From: Selaginella moellendorffii
Lineage: Eukaryota; Streptophyta; Lycopodiopsida; Selaginellales; Selaginellaceae
Assembly: GCF_000143415.4 (NCBI RefSeq)
Contig: NW_003314270.1
Location: 310,001 to 374,000 of the forward strand
Direction of reading: 5' to 3'
Length of the DNA stretch: 64,000 nt
This document shows, one piece after another, positions 45,059 through 56,320 of the stretch. The notes beneath the pieces were generated by a model that saw nothing but the letters and a program-made list of their open reading frames with translations, made no database searches and was not told the origin of the DNA. Each line of letters starts with the position of its first letter. Position 1 is the first letter of the stretch. The translations under genes were made by a program, and so were the position numbers.

Positions 45059-46611
45059 ACAAAAGGGAATAGACGGCCTGGCAAAAGCGCGAAAGACAAA
45101 AACAACCAAATGAGCCGCGACTACGATCTGCAAGCTGAGAACGCGGCCATGAATGAGAATGGTGGTGACGCCGAATGGGAATAGATCAACTTTAAATGCA
45201 CCAGACAGGGAGCAGCCTCTCGCCGCGGCTTTCGTCCAGGAAAACTTGATCACCCGCCATCGCTCAAGGTAATTATGATTCCCGATATCCGCAATTAGCG
45301 CTAATCAATCTCTTGGCCTGTCTGTCTCGTTCGTGCCGCGGCAGCACAGCAGCACAACAGCACAGCAGGCTTTTGTGCTCTTGTTCGGTTCGGTTTTTAA
45401 TAACGCAGAGAAGAGAAGAGCCATGAACTTGCAGATACTGCGGGGTTTATAGCCTTTCTTTGAAAGCTTCACATTCGATCCAGGTTCTTTAGTTTTTCTT
45501 TGAACTTATTCGCCAGCACCCACTCATTCGCTCTTTCAGATTTAATGCAGCGGACCTGTGCGTCATCGAGCAAAAGCTATACGAGCTTTTCCATCGCTGG
45601 AAAGCTTTTAGCTGCACTTCCCGAAAGATTCACTCTTTCCTTGTTTCGCTGTATACCACGCCAGGCGTCGCTCTACCTCGTGGCTACGAGTGCGTCCGTT
45701 CAATCTGGCAAGAGCATTGCTTTTCCTCTTTGGCCGACCCACGTTGATAAGGCTGCAAACGCTCTGTCCAGTTTTTCGGTGGGCGTAAAGGAATCTTCTG
45801 GGTCAAAGTAATATGGTTGACCAGATTATGGATGGTCAACGCCATATGCTCGCTAGTTATATAATTAATTGTACCGTACAAATTGTATGTCTGGTTTTGA
45901 TTGATTTGATTTCCAAACTCGCATTGTCTTCTCTTTCATCCAGATGCTGTTACTGATTCGCATCATGCAGTTCAAGCATGCGTTCTAGTAAGTTATTGCG
46001 AACAGATAAAAACTTATCTCTAATAAATTTTCACTAATGTTGGAAGCTGCAAAAAAGATTCGCTGGGTTTTAGCTGTAGGCATGCGTTCAGCAAACCTGT
46101 TGTGCGTGCTCAGATCTTTAGATCGTGTTAAAGTTCGCGGAAAAATAGTTGCCTCATACATTGACTAATTGTTACCAAGGCGGCATCTTTTTCATCCTCG
46201 GTCCAAATCTCGTGCATTATACTCAAGGTCTTACCCAGCCTCAGCTAGCGTTGGTTGACAAAGAAGATTAATAATGATAACCGAAACTTGTCAACTCGTG
46301 TATGCATATAATTTGTCACTTCGTGCGTCCAATGTTCTTAATATAAGTAATGCTTGCATACAGGTTAACATCACCAGCCATTGACAAATTCTCCTGAATA
46401 TCAGAGGAGACTTTGGGAAGAATTCTTTTCTTTCTATGATGCCATGTGAACATTCATAAAGAAAGAGGTTTATGGAAGATCCGTGCTCTTAAGCTCGTTT
46501 GTAGACAAGGAAGCATTGGATCTTTAAAGGAATAGGAAGCATCCACAACACTTTCGCCTTCAACTTGTAGTATGAAAACAAAAAAGCACGTAAAACGAAT
46601 GTCCTCATATC
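45059..46611. other. Gene-free leader of unit B
   Basis: Homologous to 35,077-36,634 with indels. No reading frame is shared between the copies. Nothing recognised. Confidence 0.5.
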
Positions 46612-46622
46612 CTTATATATGG
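46612..46622 (+). promoter_or_regulatory. TATA-like element of membrane-protein gene B
   Basis: CTTATATATGG lies about 35-45 bp before the ATG, conserved with unit A despite a diverged flank. Confidence 0.55.
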
Positions 46623-46655
46623 CTGCAGTTGTGAATCATAGGATTATAAGCTATA

Positions 46656-48670
46656 ATGGCTCAGGCAGAGAATGTAGGCAGTAGTAGCTTCTGCAATTGG
46701 CTTCACCCCTCTCTGACAAGTATTCTCTTCTCGCTGCTTCTGCCCACAGCAACACTACTCCTGCTTCTCGCGCATTCTTGTCATGGATCCGACGATGAGC
46801 ATTTCTACCTCGACCTCCCGTCCAGAGAAGGTTTTGCATGCCCCGAAGTAAACAGCTTTGTAAACGAATTCGATCCGTTCTACAGATGGTCTCTGCGTTC
46901 TTCCCTTGCCAGTGTCCTGTCCACGACAAGTGGCATCGACATTGAACTCGCCAATTCCGCCTACCAGCAAGCTAGTGCATGGAGAGTGATCAGCAACTGG
47001 ACGAGTGATGAGGGAGCCAACAAGCTGTATGCCTCGGCCGAGCCCCACGTTGCAGGTGGTCACATGAAGCAGCACCGGCACAACTGGCAATGGAGAATGC
47101 GAGTGGACTGGGGCATCAGCATCCGCATGTGCCTATCCACTGGTAATGACCAGAGCAATCGGTCGTGCCTCTGGACTACTCCCATCCTTCAGAAGGAAAG
47201 CGAAGCGGATCTCAGCCTGCTCTTTATTGCTGTACCTTACAGGGCTGCAACTGCACCCAGCATTGAACCAGATCTGAACAACATGCCGCGTAGCACATCA
47301 GGATTCTACCTTTCCAACTACGCCAGCAGTGCAAGGACGGACTTCACCAAGTACCAGAAGCTCAACACCTCCAGCCACTATTATCTTACGAACACTAAGG
47401 ATGTACCAAAGTGTCGGTTTGCACCGTCTTACTACAGCAACGACGCCACAGCATACCTCGGGTTTCCCAGCCTCCAATGCGGCTGCTCTAATTCCTCCAC
47501 CAGGGTATGTGTCGTGGTCACCAGGAACATGGACACCAACAGCTGGGGATTGTTCGACTATCGTTCCTCCTGCGATTTGCTGACGTCTTACTGGGCTTGG
47601 AACACCGGTGGAAACACTTGGCTTGTTCTTACCGTACACAACACCTCATCTGACAAGCCTCTACCATTTCTTGCAACCTTTAAGGGGAATACCTCTCTCG
47701 GGTCCTCCCTCACTGGGGTTACAGCGAATGACTTCCAGGCCATGGCGAACACAACAGTCTGTGTGGAAGCATTGATGCAGCAAATACCGGTGCCATCCAG
47801 TGTGGAGGTTCAGAACAGGTGCAGTACTGATCAGCTGGTATTAAGCACTCAAGATAGTGAGTACTATCTCAACAAGATGAGACGGTTCCTCTGGGCTCCC
47901 ACTCCCCCCCAGAACAAGATCAGTGCACCCTGTTTCGGAGATCTGCCTATGGGACAGCTCGAGTTCAAGGACAAGCTATGTGTGACCAAGCTGGACACTG
48001 CTATCAGCACAGAGATTAAACTGATGGTCGAATCCATGTTACAGCTCAGAGATGTTAAGTTCAAGCAGAACAAGCTGTGGAATGATGGATCAAACAACAG
48101 ACACGAAGTCTATGGCGGGATTTTGTCAGCGATTGTGTCCTTTGTGGGAACATGTTTATTGGCAACGAGTACCAAGTTGCAGGATATTGAAGAGTCCTTT
48201 GAGAAATTCTGGCACCGTGGTGGCGCCGTTGGGGACACCAACACCGACGGCCAGGCTGTTCAGTCGAGCAAGGGATCAGTTTTTTCAAGCCAGGACCCCA
48301 TCTTTTGGTTTAAGTTCCTTTATAGGACACTCCTCGTACTCGGTTTTGCAGGTAATTTGAACCTCTTCTTGCCACAAGTTGATTCACTAAGCTCACATTT
48401 TGTGCAGTTTTACTGTCATATACAGCATATAGTAGCGTGCAAAGTGTAAAGAAGGACCGGGACATCTTGCAAGCGCAAACAGTACCTCAGGTCCTTAGTG
48501 ATGGTACCGTGGTGTTGCTCACCACCACAGCTACGTACGAGGTGAAACCCTTGTGGGCCAGCTTCTACGTTATTTCTGTTCTTACGGTGCTGGCTGTGAT
48601 AATCACACTGGTCATTACATGGCATAAACTTAAAACGATGCCGGTGAAAGAGAGCAGTGAAAGGGAGTGA
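46656..48670 (+). CDS. Uncharacterised secretory-pathway membrane protein, copy B
   Basis: Exons 46656-48351 and 48408-48670 (56-nt intron) encode 652 residues, the same length as copy A, with scattered replacements (for example SADPHIA to SAEPHVA, and tail KESSEME to KESSERE). Signal segment, cysteine- and sequon-rich ectodomain and the three C-terminal hydrophobic segments are all retained. That no frameshift has occurred while neighbouring PPR copies decayed suggests both copies are under selection, but the duplication is also young. A single-base difference in the intron means that unspliced RNA of this copy would add about 30 residues before a stop, unlike copy A. Confidence 0.85.
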
Positions 48671-48883
48671 TTAGGTAATTGTCTTTGAAGATTTTGGTGT
48701 CACTAAGTTCTGTTGGCTAATTGCGCCACTGGCTGTGATAATTACAGTGGTCATTGAAGGTAAAAAAGATACCGTCTTTGCATCAATAAGGGCTAATTGC
48801 GCCAAGATAAAGGAGAAAGCTAAAGTTGACCAGTGCAATAAAGGTCTAACCAGTCACGGCGGTCAACGGTCAAGGAACGTCAA

Positions 48884-50574
48884 TCATCTTTTGAAGAATA
48901 GTGGAAGCAAACCGGCGCCATTGATAAACACAAGCCGAATCATCGTCTTCCATCTCCAATCCTCCCCGGCCACCTCCCCGGACTGCCCCAGCGTGTCGAG
49001 CATCACTCCAAAGTGCTCACAGCTCGGCCAGATCCCAAAGTCCGCCACCATCATCTGGACCTTCTCCACGCCCCGCCTCACCGATCCGGTGTGCGTAGCC
49101 GCCACCAAGATCCCCGTGAAGGTGATGTCGTCCGGGGTGACGCCCTCCAAGTTGAGCCCCCGGAAGAACTCCTCGGCCTCGGGGCCGTGGCCGTTCGCGG
49201 CGTACATGACGATGAGCGCGTTCCAGGAGACGATGTCGGTCTTCTCCGGGGTGGCGTCGAAGATAGCCTTCTCCTTTACGAGATGCCCGTGCTGCGCGTA
49301 CGCGACGAACATCGCGTTCCAAGAGATGAGGCTCCGCTCGGGCATCGAGAAGAACATCGCCTCCGCCTCAGCGAGCTGGAAGTTCTGCGAGTAGGCCACC
49401 ATCATGGTCGTCCAGGAGATCACGTTACACCACGGCATTCGATCCAGCGCTACCTTTGCGCGCGGCTCTGCGTGTAGGCGTGGATCATCGCATTCCAGGA
49501 GACGAGGTTCTTCTCTGGGATCCGATCAAACTCGAGCTTCGCCTGGTCGATCTCGCCGTGCGCGACGTAGCTCCGACAAAGGATGTTCCACGCCACTACA
49601 TCCTTCACGGGCATCGATTCGAAGCACCGCCGAGCATCGTCCAGATTCCCGTTCTGGGCAAATGCCGTCGCCATGGCCGTCCACGAGACAACGTCGCGGT
49701 GCGTCACCTTCTGAAAGATCTCTTTCGCCTTGTCGATCATCAGGGCCACTCCATAAGCAGTGATAAGGGCATTCCACGAAACGATATTCCTGGTTCCCAT
49801 TCGATCAAACAGATCCTTTGCTTCCACAAGACGCCCGTTCTGGGCATACCCCTGGATCATCGCCGTCCACGAGACGAGATCTCTCTCCGGCATCGTATCA
49901 AACAATTCCTTGGCGTGAAAGAGATCTCCACTCTCGGCAGTGGTCGCGACCATGGAATTCCACGACAACCGGCTCCTCGCGGGCATTCTCTCGAAGAACT
50001 TCTTCGCAAGATCCAAATGCCCCTTTTTGGCAAGTGTTGTCACCATTGTGTTCCAGGACGCAAGATTCCGCTGCGCCATCGCCAGGAACATCGCCCTGGC
50101 GCGATCGAGGTACCCATTCCTGGCATATATCGCGACCATCGCGTTGGAGAGCACCACATCCCCGTCGCCGATGGATTCGAACAGGGATTTGGCCCTCTCC
50201 AGATCGCCATTGCGCGCGTAGGCGACGATCATCGTCGTCCAGTGGACGGCGCTGCGCTGCGGGGTCCTGGTGAAGAGGAGCTCCACCTCGTCGATCCGGC
50301 CGCTGGCGGCGGACGCCGCGATGGCGATGCCCCAGGAGAACTCGTTCTTGTGCTGGATCGCGTGGAATGCCCGGCGCGATTCCTCGGCGAGCCCGAGGCG
50401 GCCATACATCTGGACCACCGCATTGGCCACGAATCGATCGCCGCCATAGCCACTGGCGATGATCTGTGCGTGGATCTTCCTGCCCACCGCGGCGTCGCCG
50501 GAATCCCCAGCCGCGCGGAGCGATTGGACGAAACGCTGGCATTCCACAAATTTGCCCTTGTCAATGCAGGGCAT
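48884..50574 (-). pseudogene. Broken copy of the PPR gene, unit B
   Basis: Homologous to the intact gene at 38,978-40,924. The first 374 codons (from 50,574) are open. A 10-nt deletion near 49,461, inside a PPR repeat, then shifts the frame into a stop at 49,450. The original frame resumes as 48,884-49,438. About 230 bp near 48,965, which encode most of the E-like C-terminus in unit A, are also deleted. A shortened N-terminal protein could still be made, but the gene is most likely dead. Confidence 0.85.
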
Positions 50575-51176
50575 TTGCTAGGAATATATTTCAAGCATCA
50601 TCACCTTTTCAATTTCCTCTCTTCTGCTAATTTTTCTTTTCAGCTTGCAAGGATCTGATGCAGGAATATCAACAAGAATAACCTTTTTGCCAGTTTTCTT
50701 CCTAGATTGCCATCCAAATCTTTGTCACGGGATGTTCCAGTTCGTCAGTGAAGCAGCAAGCCAGAAAAGTCTTTGTCACGTCTAAGCTTTTGGGTCCGTA
50801 GCCTACGCCAAGGCAACTTCTGGCAACCCGAAGATGATCACGCAAACTCACGTTGCAGTCTCTCTCCGGGTGGAACGAGACCATTACAGCGAATGCATCA
50901 AAGAAAAGCAAAAGCTGTGACTTCTTTCTTGGTTCCTAAACTGCCCAGCATGGGAAGGAATCCTTTCTGCAAAGATGCAGTGCTTGTCCTGCGTAGCAGC
51001 TCCGATCGCGTGAACAACAGTGCTCCATCGCGCTTTTATCGGATTTACAAACACCACCACCTCAAACCACATAGAGTTCAGTAATCTCTTCTTACTACTA
51101 TGTCCTTCTGGGTCGATATCCGCAAGACGCTGCCATCTTTTTCTCCGGAGTCCTGACAGATGTGGAGGAGACGCTA
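50575..51176. other. Spacer between PPR pseudogene and UGT, unit B
   Basis: Homologous to 40,925-41,508 with small indels. No gene seen. Confidence 0.45.
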
Positions 51177-52673
51177 TTACCCAGCCAACGAGCTGATGAA
51201 GTCTGCCAAGTTATGCCCTGAGCTGCCCGGCTGGGTGGAGAGTGCAGCCTGTCGGACCAGCTTCCTCCTTTGCTTGGCACGGTTCCTGAGCTCTTGGTCC
51301 TCCATTACAGCACGCAAGCCTCGCTCGACGTCATCTGCGGACGGCACACCATCCACCCCAATATCCACCGCAATTTTGTACTCGTCCACAAGGTGCCTGC
51401 AGGTTGGGAGCTGGTCACCTAAGAACGGCCAGGCCAGAATGGGAACACCAGCCAGCATAATACACTCCACCACGGAACTCCACCCGCAGTGTGAAACTAA
51501 TGCACCAATGGCCGGATGAGAGAGAACCAGCTGCTGAGGCACCCAACCTGTGAGGATTTTCCCCCTACCGGAGGTTCGCTCCACAAAGTTTGGAGGTAGC
51601 ACGCGGTTCAGGTAGGCGGCCGGCTCCTCGTTCCTGGGACTTGGAAGCGACCAGAGGAATCTAAAGCCGGACGATTCGAGTCCGTGTGCCAGCTCTCGAA
51701 TCATCTCGTCGCCCAAGACTATAAAGCTGCCGAAGCATATGAAGACCAGCGACGCCGTGGGTTGCTTGTCCAGCCATGAGACAAGCGCAGTGGAATCCTC
51801 GCTGTTCTTGCCGATTGAGACCGCTGTTCCTCGAATGTCTTCTTCAGAGGGTCGATCATCCTGGAGGTAGGAAGATGGATACAGAGGTCCTATGGAAATG
51901 CACCGTATCTCGGGGTACTCGCAATGTAAAGCATCCAATATCTGCACGGACACGTGAGAAATCACCCCCCACTAAATGCCCGTCTTACTGGTCCTTCAAG
52001 CTCTTCGGAAGTATTCAGTAGTATCCCGTTGGAGTGGACAAAATGCTTGGCTACGCCTTCTTTACCCAAGTAGATTCTGTAAACAAAGATCACGGAAACA
52101 AACAGAAACATAGAAAGAATGATACCCATGGGATTTGACGACAACGTCCAAAGGTAGCTCAGCCCATCGAAGAGGTGGAAGTCCGGGAACATGAACTACG
52201 CTCTGCATGTCTTGGTCCACATTCCCGCTTCGGCTGGGGCCGTGGAAGGAGAGCATGACAGCGAGATGCGCCGAAGCACCTGTGTAGAGGATATACTTTG
52301 GGATGCCTCTCTCCTCCACAGTTTGACTTGCCCAGAACATCACCATTCGATCGAGAACCACCGCTTTGGGGCGCAGCACATCGAGGTGTTTCCGGAGCGA
52401 GTCAGGCAGGGCAGTGGGAAAACGGGATGATGGCACAAGGTCGGGACGAGACTTGCGAACTCCAGGGAAAATGAAAGCCGGTCGAGGGGAAGGAGTGGAC
52501 TCCATGAGAGCGCGCATTTCAATGTTTGCTATGTCCGTGGTCATTCCAGATGGGTTCAGCCACGGCAGTAGCACCGTAACACGGCAGCCCTGAGAAGCGA
52601 GCTTCTTTGCAAAGAGCATACCTGTGTTGAAGTGACCACCGCCTTGAACGGTAACCAAAACGATGTCGGCCAT
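51177..52673 (-). CDS. UDP-dependent glycosyltransferase (family 1), unit B
   Basis: Exons 52126-52673, 51989-52076 and 51177-51941 are identical in length and phase to unit A and encode 466 residues. GGGHFNTG and the complete PSPG box (WVPQQ to FLGDQ) are present. Differences from A are few and conservative (for example LICFGSF to FICFGSF, ILLAGVP to IMLAGVP, AERTSG to VERTSG). It is presumably a functional duplicate with the same or a similar acceptor. Confidence 0.92.
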
Positions 52674-53004
52674 TCTAGATAGCCGACCTTGTCGGCCTTA
52701 TCCTAACCAAGCGCTCCTGTCAGACTCCTGTAAGACTCACATATCTAGACTATTTTGATGAACTTGACTTGTTGTTAGCCAAGGGTTTCGTCTAGCACTA
52801 TTTTCAATGCTTTGTTTTTTTTCCACGTGGCCAGTTCAGCTATGTAAATTTAAGATGCCGGTCGAACGAATATGCCAGTGTGATGCTTCTTCTTCACACA
52901 ATGAACAGTTAGATCTCTGATTCGCAGGCTAGAGAGATTCGAGCCCCAGCGGCGCAGCTGGCGTGTAACGTATGATCCACCAGCGAAATACAGTTAGAGA
53001 GAAG
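52674..53004. other. Upstream region of UGT B
   Basis: Promoter side of the UGT. A segment around 52,868-52,897 (GAATATGCCAGTGTGATGCTTCTTCTTC) is repeated with few changes at 54,436-54,463, in the 5' part of the PPR gene, and is partly missing in unit A near 43,170. No gene is seen. Confidence 0.4.
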
Positions 53005-53685
53005 AAGTCACGGACTTAACTGTGGGGAAGTGCTCGAATTGCTTGTGGAAGCGCTTCCAAGCTCCCTCGTCGGGGAAAGCTATAGTCACCTGCAAGAGAT
53101 TTTTGGGACATCGCTTGCAAGCTCTCGACTGAGTCTCACATTTTTGGAATCCGGAAGCTTGAGCAGCGGGATGCCACTGTCGAAGCAGGGAAGAATGCTG
53201 TCACCAAAGTAAACCCTCTCCTGCTTTGCAAGTCCGGGTGAGCGAAAAGATCGAAAAGAAAAGAGAAACAAGCAAACCTGGAGAGCGTGGATGTCAAAGA
53301 TGACGAGACTCGTCGGACTACCCCTGGAGATTGGAATGTTGGAGAGTGAAGGCCGATGTCACCCTCGTCTTCCATGCGCTCCAACGTTCCAGTCGGGAAG
53401 AACGGCACCACGACCGTGAAGGAAGCGATGGACATCCTGGGAAGAGCGTAGATCACCAAGAGCTCTCAAAGATCACGGCGGGAGAGCTGAAAGGCGCAAG
53501 GAATGCAACGTGCTGGCCACGGATCCCAGCACGAACAAGTTTGGAAATCCATCCTCGAATGTGGTGAAAGAAAAAAGAGATCGATTGCTCAAACCCACTT
53601 ACATCCATTTGAGCTCGATGGAAACTGTCTCGGCAGCGACCACTCCGTGCCACATCCTCGTACTCGTTGCAATATGTCGAGGAGA
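53005..53685 (-). pseudogene. PRPP synthetase (class II) pseudogene, N-terminal and middle part (inverted)
   Basis: Read on the minus strand from about 53,680 downward it gives [92 protein letters not shown] and [21 protein letters not shown]. This is the order of a class II ribose-phosphate pyrophosphokinase, with introns still recognisable at 53,219-53,277 and near 53,090-53,140. At least three frameshifts separate these pieces. The enzyme makes phosphoribosyl pyrophosphate for nucleotide synthesis; this copy cannot. Confidence 0.8.
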
Positions 53686-54056
53686 TTAGTTCGAGATGGA
53701 AACAAAAGGATTGTTCGCTTGAAGGAAGGCGAGGCCGCTGGAAGGCACGTCGTCATTGTGGACGATCTAGTGCGCTCTGGAGGCACTCTCAAGGAATGCC
53801 AGGTTCGTGTAGTAAGATTTCTTCATCGTTTCTTAGCCAGTGTCTTTCAGAATGTACTACAAGCGAATGGAGCCACGAAAGTGAGTGCTTACGCCACACA
53901 CGGCGACTTCCCTCACCAAACCTGGGAGCGATTTCTTCACGCGGCGGGAGGTACGTAGAAACTCCATTCTTTTCTTTCTACAGGAAACTTGTCAACGCTG
54001 TTAGCATTTCAGATAGCGAGAAAGAATTTTCTCACTTTTGGATCACAGATTCCTGA
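53686..54056 (+). pseudogene. PRPP synthetase pseudogene, C-terminal part
   Basis: Plus-strand exons encode [20 protein letters not shown] and [14 protein letters not shown] (the PRPP-binding loop). After an intron come [21 protein letters not shown] and SWERF-like sequence, and after a second intron SEKEFSHFWITDS and a stop at 54,054. It directly continues the protein segment on the opposite strand. Inverting 53,005-53,685 would bring the two halves into one orientation and order. Confidence 0.8.
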
Positions 54057-54285
54057 GTCCTAATTGGCAGGGCACCCTTTGAAGTTCTCGTGCTGGTTGG
54101 TTCCTCCATCTCTAATTTTATTACTCTTCCTTTTGCTTGAGAGTTGATCCAGTTTTCTCCTCCACCTCCTTTTCAGGGCAGGATTTTTAATTTTTAATTT
54201 TTTCCTTTTGTTCTTCAGTTTATTGACAAGTAAATGAGCCTATCTTTCCGAATTTACTTACAAGCGTAGATTATGAGTTTTCCAC

Positions 54286-56136
54286 ATGGCTGAAAGAACT
54301 AGAAGATCTACAAACTATAATAGCGCATTTTTCCCGTCAATTAGCTGTCACTGGCTGGTGAAAACGAGTTGCGCCTGGTTGCCACGGTGGCGGTCCAAGT
54401 ACTTAAAGCATGTACTTTGTAGATTCTTTGAAGAATATGCCAGTTTGATGCTTCTTCTTCCTCTAGGCGTCCATAATGCGAACGATTTGATCAGGATGCA
54501 CGGGCGATTGGGAAATGCCGCCAAGGCTCGGGAGATTTTCGATCTAATTCCCGTGAAGGATCGTCTGAGCTGGGACTACATGCTGCTGGCCTACACCCAG
54601 GGCGGGTCGATCGACGAGGCATGGCGGATTTTCGATCAAATCCCGCAGCCCAGCGTGTTTTCCTTCAACATTTTGCTGTCGGCGCTCTCGCAGAGCGGGG
54701 ATTTTCGCGGGGCGCGCCGGATCTTCGACGGGATGCCGCAGTGGGATGTGGTATCGTGGAATTCGATGCTGTCCGCGCACATCCAGCACGGAGACCTGGC
54801 AGCCGCGCAGAGATTTTTCGATTGTATGCCCGAAAAAACTATAGTCTCGTGGAACGCGATGGTGTCTGCGTATGCCGCGAAGGGAGACACTAGCATTGCG
54901 AAGCTTTTGTTTGGCAAGATGCCCCAATGGGACGTGGCTTCTTTCAACGCAATGTTGACTGGGTTTGACCAAGAGGACTACGTTTTGGAATTGCGAAGAT
55001 TTTTCAACGCTCTTCCGGAGGCCAATTTTGTCTCTTGGACTATCGTCTTAACAGCATATGCCCGCATTGGGCATCTTTTTGAGTGTAAGGCCCTCTTTGA
55101 TGCGATGCCACACAGAGATATAGTGGCATATAACGTAATGCTCTCGGCATTTTCCCAGCACAGTACTGGGAAAGATTCCAAAGCCTTATTTGATACCATG
55201 CCACAGTGGGATATGCTTTCCTGGACATCACTTTTAAACGCATATATCCAAGACGGGCATATTGAGCGAGCCAAACGTACATACGACACAATGCCAATGC
55301 AGGATACAGTATCATGTACGGTTATGCTTACATTTCTCTCTACGTATGGTGCCATAGTCGATGCTAGGGTGGTCTATGAATCTTTGCCATGCAAGGATTT
55401 AGTTTCACAAAACGCAATGCTAGCGGCGTATGCCTCAAAAGGGTACCTTGAAGAAGCTCGATTTTTGTTTGACTCCATGCCACAACGAGACCTTGTTTCT
55501 TGTACTAATATGCTCATTTCGTATGCCCAAGTTGGTCATCTTAACGACGCAAAACGTGTTTTCATTTCCATGCCGGAGCATGACGTAGTATCTCGGACCG
55601 TCATGCTCATCGCATATGCCGTGAATGGGCATGTTTTAGAAGCCAATAAAGTGTTCGATTTGATGCTAGAGAGAGATCTCACCGTCTGGAGCGCCATGCT
55701 GGCTGCGTATGCCTACACGGGGCACTCTTTTGAAGCCCGCCACCTTTTCCAAACCATGAATTTCATTGAAGCAGCTGGTGAATCCTGCTTTGCACCCATT
55801 TTGATTTCCCTGGGACATGTTGGTGGGCTCGACGCCGCAAGAAATTGCTTCGTGTCGTTGCAAGGGGACTTCGCGTTAAAGCCTACCAAGCAACATTACG
55901 CGTGCATGGTGGACCTCATTGCCAAGGCAGGGCATCTGGAAGTTGCCGAGCTTCTCTTGGAAACCATGCCGTTTGTGCCTGATGCTGTGGATTGGACGTC
56001 CCTGCTTGGAGCTTCCAAATCTCAGGACAATGTCAAGCAGGGATTCTGTGTTGCAAAATCCGTGGTTGGCATGAACTCACAAGAATCAGCTGGTTATTTA
56101 CTACTGGCCAACATGTTACACGCAAACAAATCCTGA
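54286..56136 (+). CDS. PPR protein of 31-residue repeats, unit B (intact)
   Basis: A single exon of 616 residues. From about residue 70 it is a tandem run of S-type PPR repeats (RLGNAAKAREIFDLIPVKDRLSWDYML, then LFDSMPQRDLVSCTNMLISYAQVGHL, and so on). It ends with an E1-like region (KQHYACMVDLIAKAGHLEVAELL, then VDWTSLLGASKS) and has no DYW domain. The first 60 residues are weakly typical, and translation may start further in. It probably binds organellar RNA. The unit-A copy is truncated at both ends. Confidence 0.88.
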   Translation: MAERTRRSTNYNSAFFPSISCHWLVKTSCAWLPRWRSKYLKHVLCRFFEEYASLMLLLPLGVHNANDLIRMHGRLGNAAKAREIFDLIPVKDRLSWDYMLLAYTQGGSIDEAWRIFDQIPQPSVFSFNILLSALSQSGDFRGARRIFDGMPQWDVVSWNSMLSAHIQHGDLAAAQRFFDCMPEKTIVSWNAMVSAYAAKGDTSIAKLLFGKMPQWDVASFNAMLTGFDQEDYVLELRRFFNALPEANFVSWTIVLTAYARIGHLFECKALFDAMPHRDIVAYNVMLSAFSQHSTGKDSKALFDTMPQWDMLSWTSLLNAYIQDGHIERAKRTYDTMPMQDTVSCTVMLTFLSTYGAIVDARVVYESLPCKDLVSQNAMLAAYASKGYLEEARFLFDSMPQRDLVSCTNMLISYAQVGHLNDAKRVFISMPEHDVVSRTVMLIAYAVNGHVLEANKVFDLMLERDLTVWSAMLAAYAYTGHSFEARHLFQTMNFIEAAGESCFAPILISLGHVGGLDAARNCFVSLQGDFALKPTKQHYACMVDLIAKAGHLEVAELLLETMPFVPDAVDWTSLLGASKSQDNVKQGFCVAKSVVGMNSQESAGYLLLANMLHANKS

Positions 56137-56320
56137 GGATTTCCTACGACCATTGCAAGTTTTGTATTTTCTTTCCAAGTTTGTAGCTTGCAAGTTTCAA
56201 TCAATGATCCAAGCTATGAAAGAACAGCATGAAATCAGAAGAGAAACATGAATACCGTCAAACACAAGATTATCCTTGCAAGTTCTATACTCTCATAGAT
56301 GGAGAAAATACATTCTAAGG

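Larger units (their letters stand above)
45059..56006. repeat. Right unit (B) of the tandem segmental duplication
   Basis: Colinear copy of 35,077-45,058. It carries the complete version of the second PPR gene and of the inverted PRPP-synthetase pseudogene, so it resembles the ancestral arrangement on its right side. On its left it has a frameshifted, internally deleted copy of the first PPR gene. Confidence 0.92.

Noticed and set aside
49456-50658. A 400-codon open frame on the plus strand
   Set aside because: Antisense shadow of the PPR pseudogene in unit B, same cause as in unit A.
55983-55997. The imperfect 14-base match between 35,048-35,061 and 55,983-55,997 as the crossover site of the tandem duplication
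   Set aside because: The observed junction lies beyond this match on both sides (it retains TCCCTG from the right parent and starts at ACAAAAGGG of the left parent), so exchange did not occur within it.
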